Notes under the pieces: generated by a model
Databases searched by the model: none
The model's input: the letters and a program-made list of their open reading frames with translations, nothing else
Told to the model about the DNA's origin: nothing
Shown here: positions 48,597 through 57,698 of the stretch, one piece after another
How positions within the stretch are numbered: the stretch's first letter is position 1
How the letters are laid out: every line of letters starts with the position of its first letter
Assembly (NCBI GenBank): GCA_028767165.1
Contig: JARACJ010000003.1
Location: 124,001-188,000, forward strand
Direction: 5' to 3'
DNA: 64,000 nt
From: Proteobacteria bacterium DTSAM18
GTDB taxonomy: Bacteria > Myxococcota_A > UBA796 > GCA-2862545
Translations under genes and position numbers: made by a program

Positions 48597-49643
48597 TCAG
48601 GGGCGCTCCATCTCCACGGAGAAGCGGCTGCAGACCTCGGAGAACTCCTGCGCGGCGCCTTCCACGCGCTGCCGCGCCAGCCAGAACAGCGCGCGGGCCT
48701 GCCACTCCGGGCCCGCGTGGGCGTCGGCGGCTGCGTCGGCCGAGCCGCGCAGGAGGTCGGTGGCCTCGGCGTTGTTCCACAGCGCTGCCAGACCGCGGAC
48801 CCGCAGTTCGTGGGGATCCTCACCCCAGCGGGCCTCGTCGACGAGGGCGCAGTAGGTCTCTCCGATCTGGGTCCAGCCGAAGCGCAGGGCGGCGTCGAGG
48901 AGGTTGTCCTGCAGGTGCAGATCGGTGCTGCGGTCGATCCCGGCATCCTCCACGGCGTCCTCGAGGGCGTGCTCGGCCTTCCAGGCGCTGGACTCGTCGC
49001 CGGCCCAGGTGGCCGCCCGCAGCCACACCCGGCTGACGTCGAGGTGGAGCCGCGCGCAGGAGCTGTCGTGGTCGGTGGCGCCCGGGTACAGGTGCTCGTC
49101 GGCCTGGAACGCGCGGGGAGGGGTCTTCAGCAGCTTCTTCGCGATGCCCTCGACCTCGGACAGATCGCCCCGGACGGCGTACAGCCAGGCGAGCTGCAGG
49201 CGTCCCCAGGCGGCCATCAACGGCTGGTCGTGCTCCTCGCGATGGGCGATCCAGGCCTCCCACAAGGCATCGATCACGGGTTCGCCGTAGCCTTCGTGGT
49301 CACCGAACGCCCGGGCGATGCGGGGGAGGGCCCGCAGACCGGCCTCGTAGTGGTGGAAGGGGCTGATGGCGCGCTTGACGCGGAACACGCCGCGCTCCAG
49401 CTGGGGGGTGTCCACCAGGGGCGCGATGGCGTCGACCATCCGGCGGTGGTCTCCGGCGTCGAAGGCGGCCCGGGCGAGCCGCCAGGAGGCCATCTGGCGG
49501 AGCACGAGGTCGTCCTGGTTCCAGGCCGCCTCCCAGGCGCCCTCCAGGAGCGCCCGACGACGGGCTTCGTCTCCGTCGCGGCGGGCCACGCTGGCCTCCT
49601 CGAGTGCCTGACGGATGAGGGCCTGGGGGTCGCTCGATGCCAT
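48597..49643 (-). CDS. Helical-repeat-like protein of unknown function
   Basis: A 348-residue soluble protein starting at ATG 49,643 with CGGAGGA upstream; the open frame extends further but without a start signal. It is made almost entirely of amphipathic helices rich in Ala, Arg and Trp (ALIRQALEEASVARRDGDEARRRALLEGAWEAAW, WRLARAAFDAGDH, GRLQLAWLYAVRGDLSEVEGIAKKLL), with TPR-like spacing. No catalytic motif. It converges with dusB, four bases from its stop, and is divergent from hemC. Confidence 0.65.
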   Translation of the reverse strand: MASSDPQALIRQALEEASVARRDGDEARRRALLEGAWEAAWNQDDLVLRQMASWRLARAAFDAGDHRRMVDAIAPLVDTPQLERGVFRVKRAISPFHHYEAGLRALPRIARAFGDHEGYGEPVIDALWEAWIAHREEHDQPLMAAWGRLQLAWLYAVRGDLSEVEGIAKKLLKTPPRAFQADEHLYPGATDHDSSCARLHLDVSRVWLRAATWAGDESSAWKAEHALEDAVEDAGIDRSTDLHLQDNLLDAALRFGWTQIGETYCALVDEARWGEDPHELRVRGLAALWNNAEATDLLRGSADAAADAHAGPEWQARALFWLARQRVEGAAQEFSEVCSRFSVEMERP

Positions 49644-49769
49644 GTCTCGTCCTCCGGGAGAGGAGTCCTGTACCCCTTTCGGCGCACCCGTGCAGTGACT
49701 TCGCCGTCGAGGGACAGAAGCCGCCCCATCCGTTAGGAAGGGGGCGCTGAAGACACAGGGAGTGCTGCG

Positions 49770-50651
49770 ATGGTGTGGAAGCTCGGAACCCGCGGAAGTG
49801 CACTGGCCACGGCCCAGAGTGGCTGGGTGGCACGCAAGCTCGAAGAGGTCACCGGCGAGCCCGTGGAGCTCGTGATCATCAAGACCCGCGGCGATGCCAT
49901 CACCGACCGCCCCCTCAAGCTGGTGGGTGGCAAGGGCCTGTTCACCAAGGAGATCGAGGTCGCGCTGCTCGACGGTTCGGTCGACTTCGCCGTGCACTCC
50001 ATGAAGGACATGCCCACCGAGGATCCCGAGGGCCTCATCATCGCCGCGATCCCCGAGCGTGAGGATCCCCGCGACGTGCTCGTGGGCGCCACGATGGCCG
50101 ATCTGCACGAGGGCGACGTGGTGGGCACCGGCTCCGCCCGTCGGCGCTCCCAGCTCGCCGTGAAGGCGCCCGGCCTCGACATCCAGGGCATCCGCGGCAA
50201 CGTCGACACCCGCATCCACAAGCAGCGCAGCGGCCAGTACAAGGCCGTGGTGCTCGCAGCTGCCGGCATCCGCCGACTCGGTCGTGGCGACGAGATCACC
50301 GAGGCCCTCGACCCCTCCTGGATGATCCCGGCCGTGGGCCAGGGCGCGCTGGCGGTGCAGGCCCGCGAAGGTGACGAGCGCGTCCTGAGCGCACTCGCGG
50401 CCCTCGATCACGCCGACACCCGCCGCACGGTGGTCGTGGAGCGTGCCTTCCTCGCCGCCCTCGGCGGTGGCTGCTCCATCCCCGCGGCGGCCCACGCCAC
50501 GCTCGTCGACGGCGGCGTGCGCCTCGACGCATTCCTGGCCACCGAGGACGAGACCCGCCACCTCCGCCGCAGCGAGACCTGGAGCGAGGACGTCGCCCAG
50601 GCCGCCGCTGCCGCCCTGGCATCGGAGATGAAGGCCTCCCTGGAGGCCTGA
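49770..50651 (+). CDS. hemC: Hydroxymethylbilane synthase (porphobilinogen deaminase)
   Basis: A 293-residue enzyme that joins four porphobilinogen units into hydroxymethylbilane. Family blocks are WKLGTRGSALATAQSGWV at the start, IIKTRGD, FTKEIEVALLDGSVDFAVHSMKDMP, GTGSARRRSQL, IRGNVDTRI and MIPAVGQGALAVQ. The dipyrromethane cofactor binds Cys235 in GGGCSIP. The C-terminal domain is short, making the protein about 15-20 residues shorter than typical. It faces hemH and hemE across 114 bases. Confidence 0.95.
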   Translation: MVWKLGTRGSALATAQSGWVARKLEEVTGEPVELVIIKTRGDAITDRPLKLVGGKGLFTKEIEVALLDGSVDFAVHSMKDMPTEDPEGLIIAAIPEREDPRDVLVGATMADLHEGDVVGTGSARRRSQLAVKAPGLDIQGIRGNVDTRIHKQRSGQYKAVVLAAAGIRRLGRGDEITEALDPSWMIPAVGQGALAVQAREGDERVLSALAALDHADTRRTVVVERAFLAALGGGCSIPAAAHATLVDGGVRLDAFLATEDETRHLRRSETWSEDVAQAAAAALASEMKASLEA

Positions 50652-50657
50652 TCGTCG

Positions 50658-50677
50658 GGGCGGGGCTTGCCCCGCCC
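50658..50677. terminator. Hairpin between convergent hemC and hemH
   Basis: A perfect 8-base-pair stem, GGGCGGGG and CCCCGCCC, with a CTTG loop, seven bases after the hemC stop. There is no T-run. Confidence 0.45.
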
Positions 50678-50765
50678 TGGCTACTACCCGCCGATACAGT
50701 GCGGGTACGGGTCGAACACGTGGACGGGGCTCGCCCCGGCCTCGACCCTTCGAAGCCCCCCGGGC

Positions 50766-51839
50766 CTACTGGATCCCGAGGCTGTCCTTCACGAAGTCCG
50801 GGAACACGAACGAGCAGTTCGGGCACTTGCTGCCGGTGCGCGGCGCGGCCGGCTCGGGCAGGTGGCACCGCATGCAGCTCGGCTTGCCGATCCGGTCGAG
50901 GGCACCGTGCAGGTGGTCGGCCAGGGCGCTCAGGAACTTGTCGTCGTGGCCGATGACCGGCACGCGTCCGTAGTGGGGGATGCCGGCGCTCCGGGCATCG
51001 TGGGCGACCTCGATGTCGAGCTCGTGCAGGGTCTCGATGTGCTCCCCGACGAAGCTCACGGGGCAGACCAGCAGCCGCTGGACGCCCTGGGCGCCGAGCT
51101 CCGCGACCACGTCGACCAGGTTGGGCGTGAGCCACTTGCTGGGCCCGATGCGGGACTGCCAGGCGAGCTGCCAGGGGTCGGTCCAGCCGAGGCGATCGAC
51201 CACGCCCTTGACGTTCGCCCGCACGTGGTCCTGGTAGGGGTCGCCCCGGTTGATGAGCGAGATCGGGATGCCGTGCCCGCTGAACACCAGGTGGATGGGG
51301 CCCTCGCCCTCGAGCTCCTCGGCGCTGCGACGGATCGCCCGCGCCATGGCCTTGAGGTACTTCGGGTGGTCGTGGAAGCTGCGGGCGAAGTGCAGCTTCA
51401 TCTGAGGGTGCTTCGCCCGCTGCGCGTGGGTGGCCATGTCGTAGGCCGAGCCGGCGGTGGAGAAGCTGAAGTGGGGGAACAGGCCGTAGCAGAGGACGTC
51501 CGTGACCCCCTGCTCGGCCAGCATGTCCAGGGCGCGCGGGATGCTCGGTTCGGTGAACATCATGCCGATGGCGTAGGGGAGATCCGGGCGGCCGAGGCGC
51601 GCCATGATCTCGTCGGCCTGGGCCTGGGAGTCGGCCACCTGGGTGGAGTAGCCGATCATCTTGTAGTTCGGGGCCACCTTGGGGGTGCGCTTCTTCGCGA
51701 TGTAGCCGGCCAGCGCCTTGCGGATGCCGGCAGGGCCCGGCAGCGGGAGCACGTCGAACAGCAGGCTCTCGAGGAAGGGCTGCAGCTCATCGTGCCGGGT
51801 GGGGCCGCCGAAGTTCAGGAAGAGCACACCGGTGGTCAT
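50766..51839 (-). CDS. hemH: Ferrochelatase with a C-terminal Cys-rich tail
   Basis: A 357-residue enzyme that inserts iron into protoporphyrin IX. The start TGVLFLNFGGP, the catalytic His in LVFSGHGIP and the acidic strand FVGEHIETLHELDIE match ferrochelatase. The last 40 residues add CMRC-x13-CPNC, a CxxC pair arrangement that could bind zinc or an Fe-S cluster. Fe-S ferrochelatases are known in some bacteria, including Myxococcus and Caulobacter, but this spacing looks more like a zinc ribbon. ATG 51,839 lies two bases after the hemE stop, so the two are co-translated. Confidence 0.93.
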   Translation of the reverse strand: MTTGVLFLNFGGPTRHDELQPFLESLLFDVLPLPGPAGIRKALAGYIAKKRTPKVAPNYKMIGYSTQVADSQAQADEIMARLGRPDLPYAIGMMFTEPSIPRALDMLAEQGVTDVLCYGLFPHFSFSTAGSAYDMATHAQRAKHPQMKLHFARSFHDHPKYLKAMARAIRRSAEELEGEGPIHLVFSGHGIPISLINRGDPYQDHVRANVKGVVDRLGWTDPWQLAWQSRIGPSKWLTPNLVDVVAELGAQGVQRLLVCPVSFVGEHIETLHELDIEVAHDARSAGIPHYGRVPVIGHDDKFLSALADHLHGALDRIGKPSCMRCHLPEPAAPRTGSKCPNCSFVFPDFVKDSLGIQ

Positions 51840-51841
51840 GA

Positions 51842-52879
51842 TCAGGCCTCGTCGTGACGATAGGAGCGTACCGCTTCGACCATGGCATGAACACCTTCGA
51901 TCGGGGTGTTCGGCGTGACACCGTGGCCGAGGTTGAACACGTGGCCGACGGGGCCGGCCTGCTTCAGGATGGCGCGGGTGCGGCGCGCGACCTCCTCGGG
52001 GGGCGCGTACAGGGCGATGGGGTCGAGGTTGCCCTGGATGGGCATGTCGCCGAGGATCTCGCGGGCCATGGGGATGTCGACGCGCCAGTCGAGGCCGACG
52101 GCGTCGGCGCCGGTGCTCTTCAGCAGGTGCAGGAAGGGGGAGGAGTCCTTCGTGAAGTACAGGCGCGGAGCACCCTTGACGCGGGACAGGGCGCGCTGGG
52201 CGGCAGGCAGGGCCCACCGCTTGAAGTCCTCCTGGGACAGGGCACCGGCCCAGGTGTCGAACATCTGCACGGCGAGCGCGCCGGCGTCGACCTGGGTCTG
52301 CAGGTAGTCGCCCACCATGTCGGCGAGGCGGTTCAGGAGCTCCTGGGATGCCTCCGGATCGGTCCAGAGCATCTTCTTGGCGTTCTCCCAGTTCTTGGAG
52401 CCGCTGCCCTCGACCATGTAGCAGAACAGGGTCCACGGGGCGCCGGCGAAGCCGAGGATGGGCGTGTCCGGGCGGGCCTTGATGAACCGGCGCAGGCTCT
52501 CGGGCACCACGGGCAGGGCGTCGGCCACGTCGGGCTGCTTGAGCGCCCGCACGTCGTCACGGCTGCGGATGGGCTTGGGGAGCACGGGGCCGCGGCCCTT
52601 GATGAACTGGACCTCCTGACCCATCGCCTCGGGGATGGTGAGGATGTCCGAGAAGATGATGGCGGCGTCGAGATCGAAGCGATCGAGGGGCTGCAGCGTG
52701 ACGAGCACGGCCAGATCGGGGTCGTGGCACAGGTCGAGGAAGCTGACGCGGGAGCGGACCTCCATGTACTCGGGCAGGTAACGGCCTGCCTGACGCATGA
52801 ACCAGACCGGCGTGCGGTCGACGGGTTGTCCGGTGAGAGCGCCGAGCATGCGCTCGTGTCGGGTCATCGTCTCGGTCAC
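51842..52879 (-). CDS. hemE: Uroporphyrinogen decarboxylase
   Basis: A 345-residue enzyme that converts uroporphyrinogen III to coproporphyrinogen III. Landmarks are PVWFMRQAGRYLPEY (substrate-binding Arg pair), IIFSDILTIPEAMG (active-site Asp), GFAGAPWTLFCYMVEG, and GLDWRVDI near the C-terminus with GHGVTPNTP. GTG 52,879 follows GGGGGA closely; ATG 52,867 four codons later is the alternative. It is upstream of and coupled to hemH. Confidence 0.95.
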   Translation of the reverse strand: MTETMTRHERMLGALTGQPVDRTPVWFMRQAGRYLPEYMEVRSRVSFLDLCHDPDLAVLVTLQPLDRFDLDAAIIFSDILTIPEAMGQEVQFIKGRGPVLPKPIRSRDDVRALKQPDVADALPVVPESLRRFIKARPDTPILGFAGAPWTLFCYMVEGSGSKNWENAKKMLWTDPEASQELLNRLADMVGDYLQTQVDAGALAVQMFDTWAGALSQEDFKRWALPAAQRALSRVKGAPRLYFTKDSSPFLHLLKSTGADAVGLDWRVDIPMAREILGDMPIQGNLDPIALYAPPEEVARRTRAILKQAGPVGHVFNLGHGVTPNTPIEGVHAMVEAVRSYRHDEA

Positions 52880-53042
52880 ATGTCCCCCAATGGGTCGGTC
52901 CGGCGTCGGCCGGGAAGCTTGCAGCCTGGCGCGCGTGCGGGAGACCACCGACGCACACCGATCGTAGCTCCCTCTTCGCCCGTTTTGGCAGGACGCGCAC
53001 CCCTTTCGGGAGAAGCTGGATTTCAGGCTGACGGTGGGGGGA

Positions 53043-53984
53043 TCAGCCGGCGGCGCCCAGCGAGGCGTCGCCGTCGGGGTGTTCGCCGCGCCGGGGGATC
53101 CAGGACTCGTCGGGACCCTCCTCGGGCAGCACCACGGGCTGGCCGAGGTAGTCCACGCGGCGGCCAGGCCACACGTAGGCCTGGAAGCAGTAGGTGAGCA
53201 GGTTTGTCACCTCGAGGTTCGGGTGCACGTGGGGCGAGATGCGCTCCAGGTGGCCCGCCGGCAGGCGGCTCCAGTGCAGCCCGGGCTTGTCGTGGTGCAG
53301 GGCGTGGTAGCCGTTGTTGCAGGTCCACCAGTTGATCCAGCTGCCCACGAGGTTGCGGCTGTGGTTGTAGGGGTGGTCCTGATCACAGCCGTCGTGCTGG
53401 ACGAAGTTCATGCCCACGATGCCCCAGGCCGCGAAGAGGTGGGGGATGAGCATGTACAGGACGAAGGCCCGCCAGTCCCAGGCCAGCAGCCCCAGCTGCA
53501 TGGTCCAGTAGAAGAGGGTCTCGAGACGCCACTGGCGGTACCAGCGCGGGCGCTCGGTCTTCATCGCCTTGACGTACGCGGCATCGGCCCGCGTGATGTC
53601 ACGGGCGACCACCACCGGGAACAGCACCTGGTTGAGCAGGTTCCAGCGGAACCGGGCCTTCGTGGTGCGCATCACGTCGCGCCGGGTCTGTGTGTGCAGG
53701 TGGTGCGACAGGTTGTGTCCGGGCACGAAGGCACTGACCGGGTGGCCGTAGGACCAGGTCAGGACGAGCTGGAAGACGCGGTTGGCGCTTCGTGAGTGGA
53801 ACACCGGGGTGTGGACGACGTTGTGCGTGATCGTGGCGCAGACGAACGACATCCAGCAGGTGGCGAGGACACCCGCGGTGATGAGGAGGGGAGAGGAGGG
53901 GCCCGCGAAGTACAGGTAGAAGGACAGGACGTAGTACGCTGCGACGAGCGCGATGGTCTTGCGATCTTCCTTGTATCTGAGCAA
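53043..53984 (-). CDS. Membrane fatty-acid desaturase
   Basis: A 313-residue membrane protein starting at TTG 53,984, six bases after AGGAGG; the upstream open frame has no start signal. Hydrophobic helices lie at about 11-30, 33-52, 69-88, 156-175 and 180-196. The three di-iron His boxes are present: HNVVH (54-58), HNLSHH (90-95) and HALHH (227-231), with QHDG at 196-199. This is the pattern of membrane acyl desaturases and related hydroxylases. It follows the ACP gene by 28 bases on the same strand, which suggests that the substrate may be presented on that ACP. Confidence 0.88.
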   Translation of the reverse strand: MLRYKEDRKTIALVAAYYVLSFYLYFAGPSSPLLITAGVLATCWMSFVCATITHNVVHTPVFHSRSANRVFQLVLTWSYGHPVSAFVPGHNLSHHLHTQTRRDVMRTTKARFRWNLLNQVLFPVVVARDITRADAAYVKAMKTERPRWYRQWRLETLFYWTMQLGLLAWDWRAFVLYMLIPHLFAAWGIVGMNFVQHDGCDQDHPYNHSRNLVGSWINWWTCNNGYHALHHDKPGLHWSRLPAGHLERISPHVHPNLEVTNLLTYCFQAYVWPGRRVDYLGQPVVLPEEGPDESWIPRRGEHPDGDASLGAAG

Positions 53985-54012
53985 GTGACCCCTCCTTGTC
54001 ACCCCTCTCGGA

Positions 54013-54258
54013 TCAGCCCGCGTTCTTTGCGAGGGCTGCGAGGTCGCCGAGGGTGTTGACCTTGGGCAGGGCCTCGTCGGGGAAGGTGCTGTCGGTGAGG
54101 TCCTCGAGGACACCCACCATCTCCATCGTGGCGATGGAGTCCAGGTTCAGCGACTCGATGGTGTGGTCGAGGGAGACGGTCTCCCACTCGGCGGCACGGT
54201 CGGGCACGACCTCGTTGAGGGCCTTGCGGATCAGCTCGGTTGCTTCCTGGTCGGTCAT
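54013..54258 (-). CDS. Acyl carrier protein
   Basis: An 81-residue carrier protein with the phosphopantetheine site Ser41 in SLNLDSIATMEMVG. It is acidic with the usual four-helix layout, but LNLDSI rather than the LGADSL of housekeeping AcpP, so it is a specialised ACP. It starts at ATG 54,258 and lies directly upstream of the desaturase gene, not in a fatty-acid synthesis cluster. Confidence 0.88.
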   Translation of the reverse strand: MTDQEATELIRKALNEVVPDRAAEWETVSLDHTIESLNLDSIATMEMVGVLEDLTDSTFPDEALPKVNTLGDLAALAKNAG

Positions 54259-54542
54259 AGCAGCTCCAATGATTCAGGTGGGGTACGGCGGTCGTAGCCC
54301 CACGGCAGGGCGGGATTATCGGATTTCGCTGAGCAGGTAAAGGTTCCGGAGCGTCATGCTGACACAATACACTCGCAACGCCCGCAGTGGGGCTCCCATG
54401 CGAGGTATGGCAGCCAGCGGCCGGGCGTGCGGCACGGAGCATCGGGGCCGCGCTGCAGGCACCGGAAACGGGACGGTGCGGTACGATGTGGCAACGGTTA
54501 CCGTGGGCCGGCACGCAGGCCGCGTGCGCCCTGGAGAGACAC

Positions 54543-55580
54543 ATGTCGCGACCCGATGTCGATACCCTGCTGTCCGACTTCCGGACGGATCTGGCGGCGG
54601 CGAGCACCCCCGAGGCGCTCGAAGACGTCCGCCGGGCCCACACCGGCAAGAAGTCCCCGCTCAAGCTCGCCCTGCGGTCCCTGAAGGACCTGGCGCCCGA
54701 CGAGCGCAAGGCCTTTGCCCAGAAGGTCAACGAGACCCAGAAGCTGGTCGAGACCGAGCTGGCCGACGCCAGGGAGCGGGTCCAGGCACAGGCACTCGCG
54801 GCGCAGCTGCAGGCCGAGTGGCAGGATCTCTCCCTTCCTGGCGTGGGCGTGCCCCGCGGCGCCATCCACCCCGTCACCGAGACGGAGCGTGAGGCGATGG
54901 ACGTCCTGCGCCGTCTCGGGTTCGAGGTGGTCGAGGGTCCGGAGGTCGAGGGGCCGTTCTACAACTTCGACGCCCTCAACATCCCCGAGCACCACCCCGC
55001 GCGCGATCTGCAGGACACCTTCTGGCTCAACGGCGGCCTGCTCCTGCGGTCCCACACCACCACGGTGCAGGCCCGCATCCTCGAGCAGAAGCCCGAGCTC
55101 CCCCTGCGCGTGGCCGCCATGGGCCGCGTGTACCGGAACGAGGCGGTCGACGCCACGCACCTCGCCATGTTCCACCAGTTCGAGGGCATCTGGGTCGACG
55201 AGGGCCTCACCTTCGCCCACCTCAAGGGCGTCCTGGCCTACATCGCCCGCGCCCTGTTCGGCGAGGAGCGCCGGGTGCGGTTCAAGCCCAAGTTCTACCC
55301 CTACACCGAGCCTTCCGTGGGCGTCGACGTGGCCTGCAAGGTCTGCGACGGCGAAGGCTGCCAGGCCTGCCACGGGGCGGGCTGGGTCACCATCCTGGGT
55401 GCCGGCATGATCCACCCCAAGGTCTTCATGCAGTTCGGCTTCGATCCCGAGAAGGTCAGCGGCATCGCCTTCGGCCTCGGCACCACCCGCATGGCCGCCC
55501 AGCGAACCGGCGTCACCCGGATCCGCGGCCTGTACGAACCGGAACTTCGCGTCCTGCGCACGCTTCAGCGGGGTCAATGA
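54543..55580 (+). CDS. pheS: Phenylalanyl-tRNA synthetase alpha subunit
   Basis: A 345-residue class II synthetase subunit. It has an N-terminal coiled-coil region (about 1-100), and then motif regions HPVTETEREAMDVLRRLGF, GPFYNFDALNIPEHHPARD, LLRSHTTTVQAR, GRVYRNEAVDATHLAMFHQFEG (motif 2), and the C-terminal GIAFGLGTTRMAAQR (motif 3). A CKVCDGEGCQACHGAGW segment precedes ILGAGMIHP, a variant known in some bacterial PheS proteins. ATG 54,543 follows GGAGAG; the open frame upstream is not used. It forms an operon with pheT (one base between stop and start). Confidence 0.95.
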   Translation: MSRPDVDTLLSDFRTDLAAASTPEALEDVRRAHTGKKSPLKLALRSLKDLAPDERKAFAQKVNETQKLVETELADARERVQAQALAAQLQAEWQDLSLPGVGVPRGAIHPVTETEREAMDVLRRLGFEVVEGPEVEGPFYNFDALNIPEHHPARDLQDTFWLNGGLLLRSHTTTVQARILEQKPELPLRVAAMGRVYRNEAVDATHLAMFHQFEGIWVDEGLTFAHLKGVLAYIARALFGEERRVRFKPKFYPYTEPSVGVDVACKVCDGEGCQACHGAGWVTILGAGMIHPKVFMQFGFDPEKVSGIAFGLGTTRMAAQRTGVTRIRGLYEPELRVLRTLQRGQ

Positions 55581-55581
55581 C

Positions 55582-57654
55582 ATGCACATCACCCTGGACG
55601 TCCTCCGTCGCTTCACCCGGCTCCCCGACGATGCCAAGGCCACCCGCGTCCTCCTCGACGAGGTGGGCATCGAGGTCAAGCGCGTCGACCACGACGCCCC
55701 CGGCGTTCCCATGACCCTCGAGCTGCTGGCCAACCGTGGTGACCACCACGCGTACAACGGCCTGGCCACCGAGATCTCCGGCCGCACCGGCCACCCCGTG
55801 GCCCTGCCCGAGGTCAAGCCGCTCACGGTGGGCGACAGCCCCCGCGAGCTGGTCCTCGACTCCGACCTGTGCACCGTCTACACCCTCACGCGTCTCGTGA
55901 AGAAGGCCGACGGCCAGCTTCCCGCCGCATCCCTGGACGTGCTCGCCTCCGCCGGACTGCAGTCCATCGGTCCCGTCGTCGACGCCACCAACGTCGCGAT
56001 GCTCGAGCTCGGCCAGCCCACCCACGCCTTCGATGCCGCCAAGGTGAGCGGTGCCGTGGTGCTGCGCACCGCCCGCGCCGGCGAGAAGGCCTGGCCGCTG
56101 TTCGAGGAGGGTCCCCGGGAGATCCCCGAGGGCATCCTCGTGGTGGCCGACGACGAGAAGATCCTCGCCATCGCCGGTGTGATCGGCTGCGAGGAGTCGA
56201 AGACCACGGAGGCCACCGTCGAGGTGCTGCTCGAGTCCGCGGCCTTCGATCCCGTCAGTGTCCGCAAGGCCGGCCGCGCCCTGAACATCCAGACCGACTC
56301 CAAGGCGCGCTTCGAGCGTGGCTCCGACTTCTCCGCCCCCCTCGTGGGCGCCGGTCGCGTGGCCCACCTCATGGAGCAGGCGGGCTGGCAGGTCGTGGGC
56401 ACCACCGGTCAGGTCGGCGCGTTCGTCGACCCCGAGCGCACCATCGCCTTCAACCCGGAGGCCGCGCGCACCTTCCTCGACATCACCATGGACGACACCG
56501 AGCTCGCGGAGCGTCTGCGGCGCTACGGCTTCAAGGTGCACGACGGCGCCGGCATCTGGGATGTCGTGGTGCCGCCCCATCGCCTGTGGGACGTCGAGTT
56601 CGCCGCCGATCTGTACGAGGAGCTCGCCAAGTCCATCGGCTACGACAACACGCCGATCGGGCTGCCCGCGGTCGACATGGGCGCCGTGCCCTCCGCCGCC
56701 GAGCGCGTGCGCTTCCAGGCGGAGCAGGTGCTCCTCGGCCACGGCCTGTACGAGGTCATCACCGATGGCTTCTACGGCCGGCAGATGCCCGCCAACCTCG
56801 GCTTCGAGGAGGGGCACCCGCTGCATGCCCACGTCGAGACCGCCAACGCCCTCGACCGTGCCTACAGCCTGCTCAAGAACAACTGCCTGGCCCAGGCCGT
56901 GCAGGGTGTCGCCGACAACCTGCGCATGAACGTCAAGCAGTTCCGCGCCTATGAGTTCACGCGCACCTTCCACCCCGACGCCAACGCCGCCAACGGCCTG
57001 TGCCGTGAGCGCAAGGTGCTGTGGGCCGCCGTGAGCGGTGATGCCCAGGATCGCACCTGGGCCGGTGGATCCCGTCCGGCGGATGCCATCTTCCTCAAGG
57101 GCATCGTCACCGAGCTCGGTGTGCAGCTCGGGCTGCCGTTCACCTTCGCGCCTGTCGGCGACGAGCCGGGTCTGGCCGATGCCCTGCATCCCGGTCGACG
57201 CCTGGCGGTGGAGCTGCACGGTCAGCGGGTCGGACTCCTCGGCGAGGTGCATCCGCAGGTCGTGCAGGCCTTCCGCATCAAGCGCGCGCGGCCCTGCTAC
57301 CTCGAGCTCGACTGGGAGGCGCTCATGTCGCCCCGCACGTCGATCCCCTACGTGGAGCCCAGCCGTCTGCAGGACGTGCACCGCAGCCTCGCGTTCACGC
57401 TGCCTCACGGTATCGAAGCGGGTGCGGTCGCCAGGGTCATGACCGAGCAGGGGCCGAGATGGCTCAAGAGCGTGCGGATGGTCGATCTGTTCGCCCACGA
57501 GGAGGAGGGTGAGCCGGTGCGCACCGTCACCTACGAGCTCACCTACACCCACGATCTGGGCGAGCGCTCCGTCGACGAGCTCAACGCGGCCAGCGAGGCC
57601 CTGATCGAGGCCGTCGATCAGGCGCTCGGCGGTCGCGGCGTCAAGCTGCGCTGA
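55582..57654 (+). CDS. pheT: Phenylalanyl-tRNA synthetase beta subunit, short form without the tRNA-binding domain
   Basis: A 690-residue subunit, about 100 residues shorter than the usual 790-800. The B1 start (MHITLDVLRRFTRLPDD, VGIEVKRVDHD) passes straight into TLELLANRGDHHAYNGLATEI, so the EMAP/OB-fold tRNA-binding domain normally inserted near residues 40-150 is absent. The editing B3/B4 domain (VVDATNVAMLELGQPTHAFDA, GVIGCEESKTTEATVEVLLE), the B5 and catalytic-like domains, and the C-terminal anticodon-binding FDX-ACB domain (VHRSLAFTLP to GGRGVKLR) are present. The frame is intact, so this is a natural short form, not a frameshift. Confidence 0.93.
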   Translation: MHITLDVLRRFTRLPDDAKATRVLLDEVGIEVKRVDHDAPGVPMTLELLANRGDHHAYNGLATEISGRTGHPVALPEVKPLTVGDSPRELVLDSDLCTVYTLTRLVKKADGQLPAASLDVLASAGLQSIGPVVDATNVAMLELGQPTHAFDAAKVSGAVVLRTARAGEKAWPLFEEGPREIPEGILVVADDEKILAIAGVIGCEESKTTEATVEVLLESAAFDPVSVRKAGRALNIQTDSKARFERGSDFSAPLVGAGRVAHLMEQAGWQVVGTTGQVGAFVDPERTIAFNPEAARTFLDITMDDTELAERLRRYGFKVHDGAGIWDVVVPPHRLWDVEFAADLYEELAKSIGYDNTPIGLPAVDMGAVPSAAERVRFQAEQVLLGHGLYEVITDGFYGRQMPANLGFEEGHPLHAHVETANALDRAYSLLKNNCLAQAVQGVADNLRMNVKQFRAYEFTRTFHPDANAANGLCRERKVLWAAVSGDAQDRTWAGGSRPADAIFLKGIVTELGVQLGLPFTFAPVGDEPGLADALHPGRRLAVELHGQRVGLLGEVHPQVVQAFRIKRARPCYLELDWEALMSPRTSIPYVEPSRLQDVHRSLAFTLPHGIEAGAVARVMTEQGPRWLKSVRMVDLFAHEEEGEPVRTVTYELTYTHDLGERSVDELNAASEALIEAVDQALGGRGVKLR

Positions 57655-57662
57655 GCAGGGCA

Positions 57663-57679
57663 GGGGGCCTCGTGCCCCC
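57663..57679. terminator. Hairpin between convergent pheT and the VCBS operon
   Basis: A 6-base-pair stem, GGGGGC and GCCCCC, with a CTCGT loop, nine bases after the pheT stop. It lacks a T-run. Confidence 0.4.
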
Positions 57680-57698
57680 GCCCCGCCTCACCGCCGGC

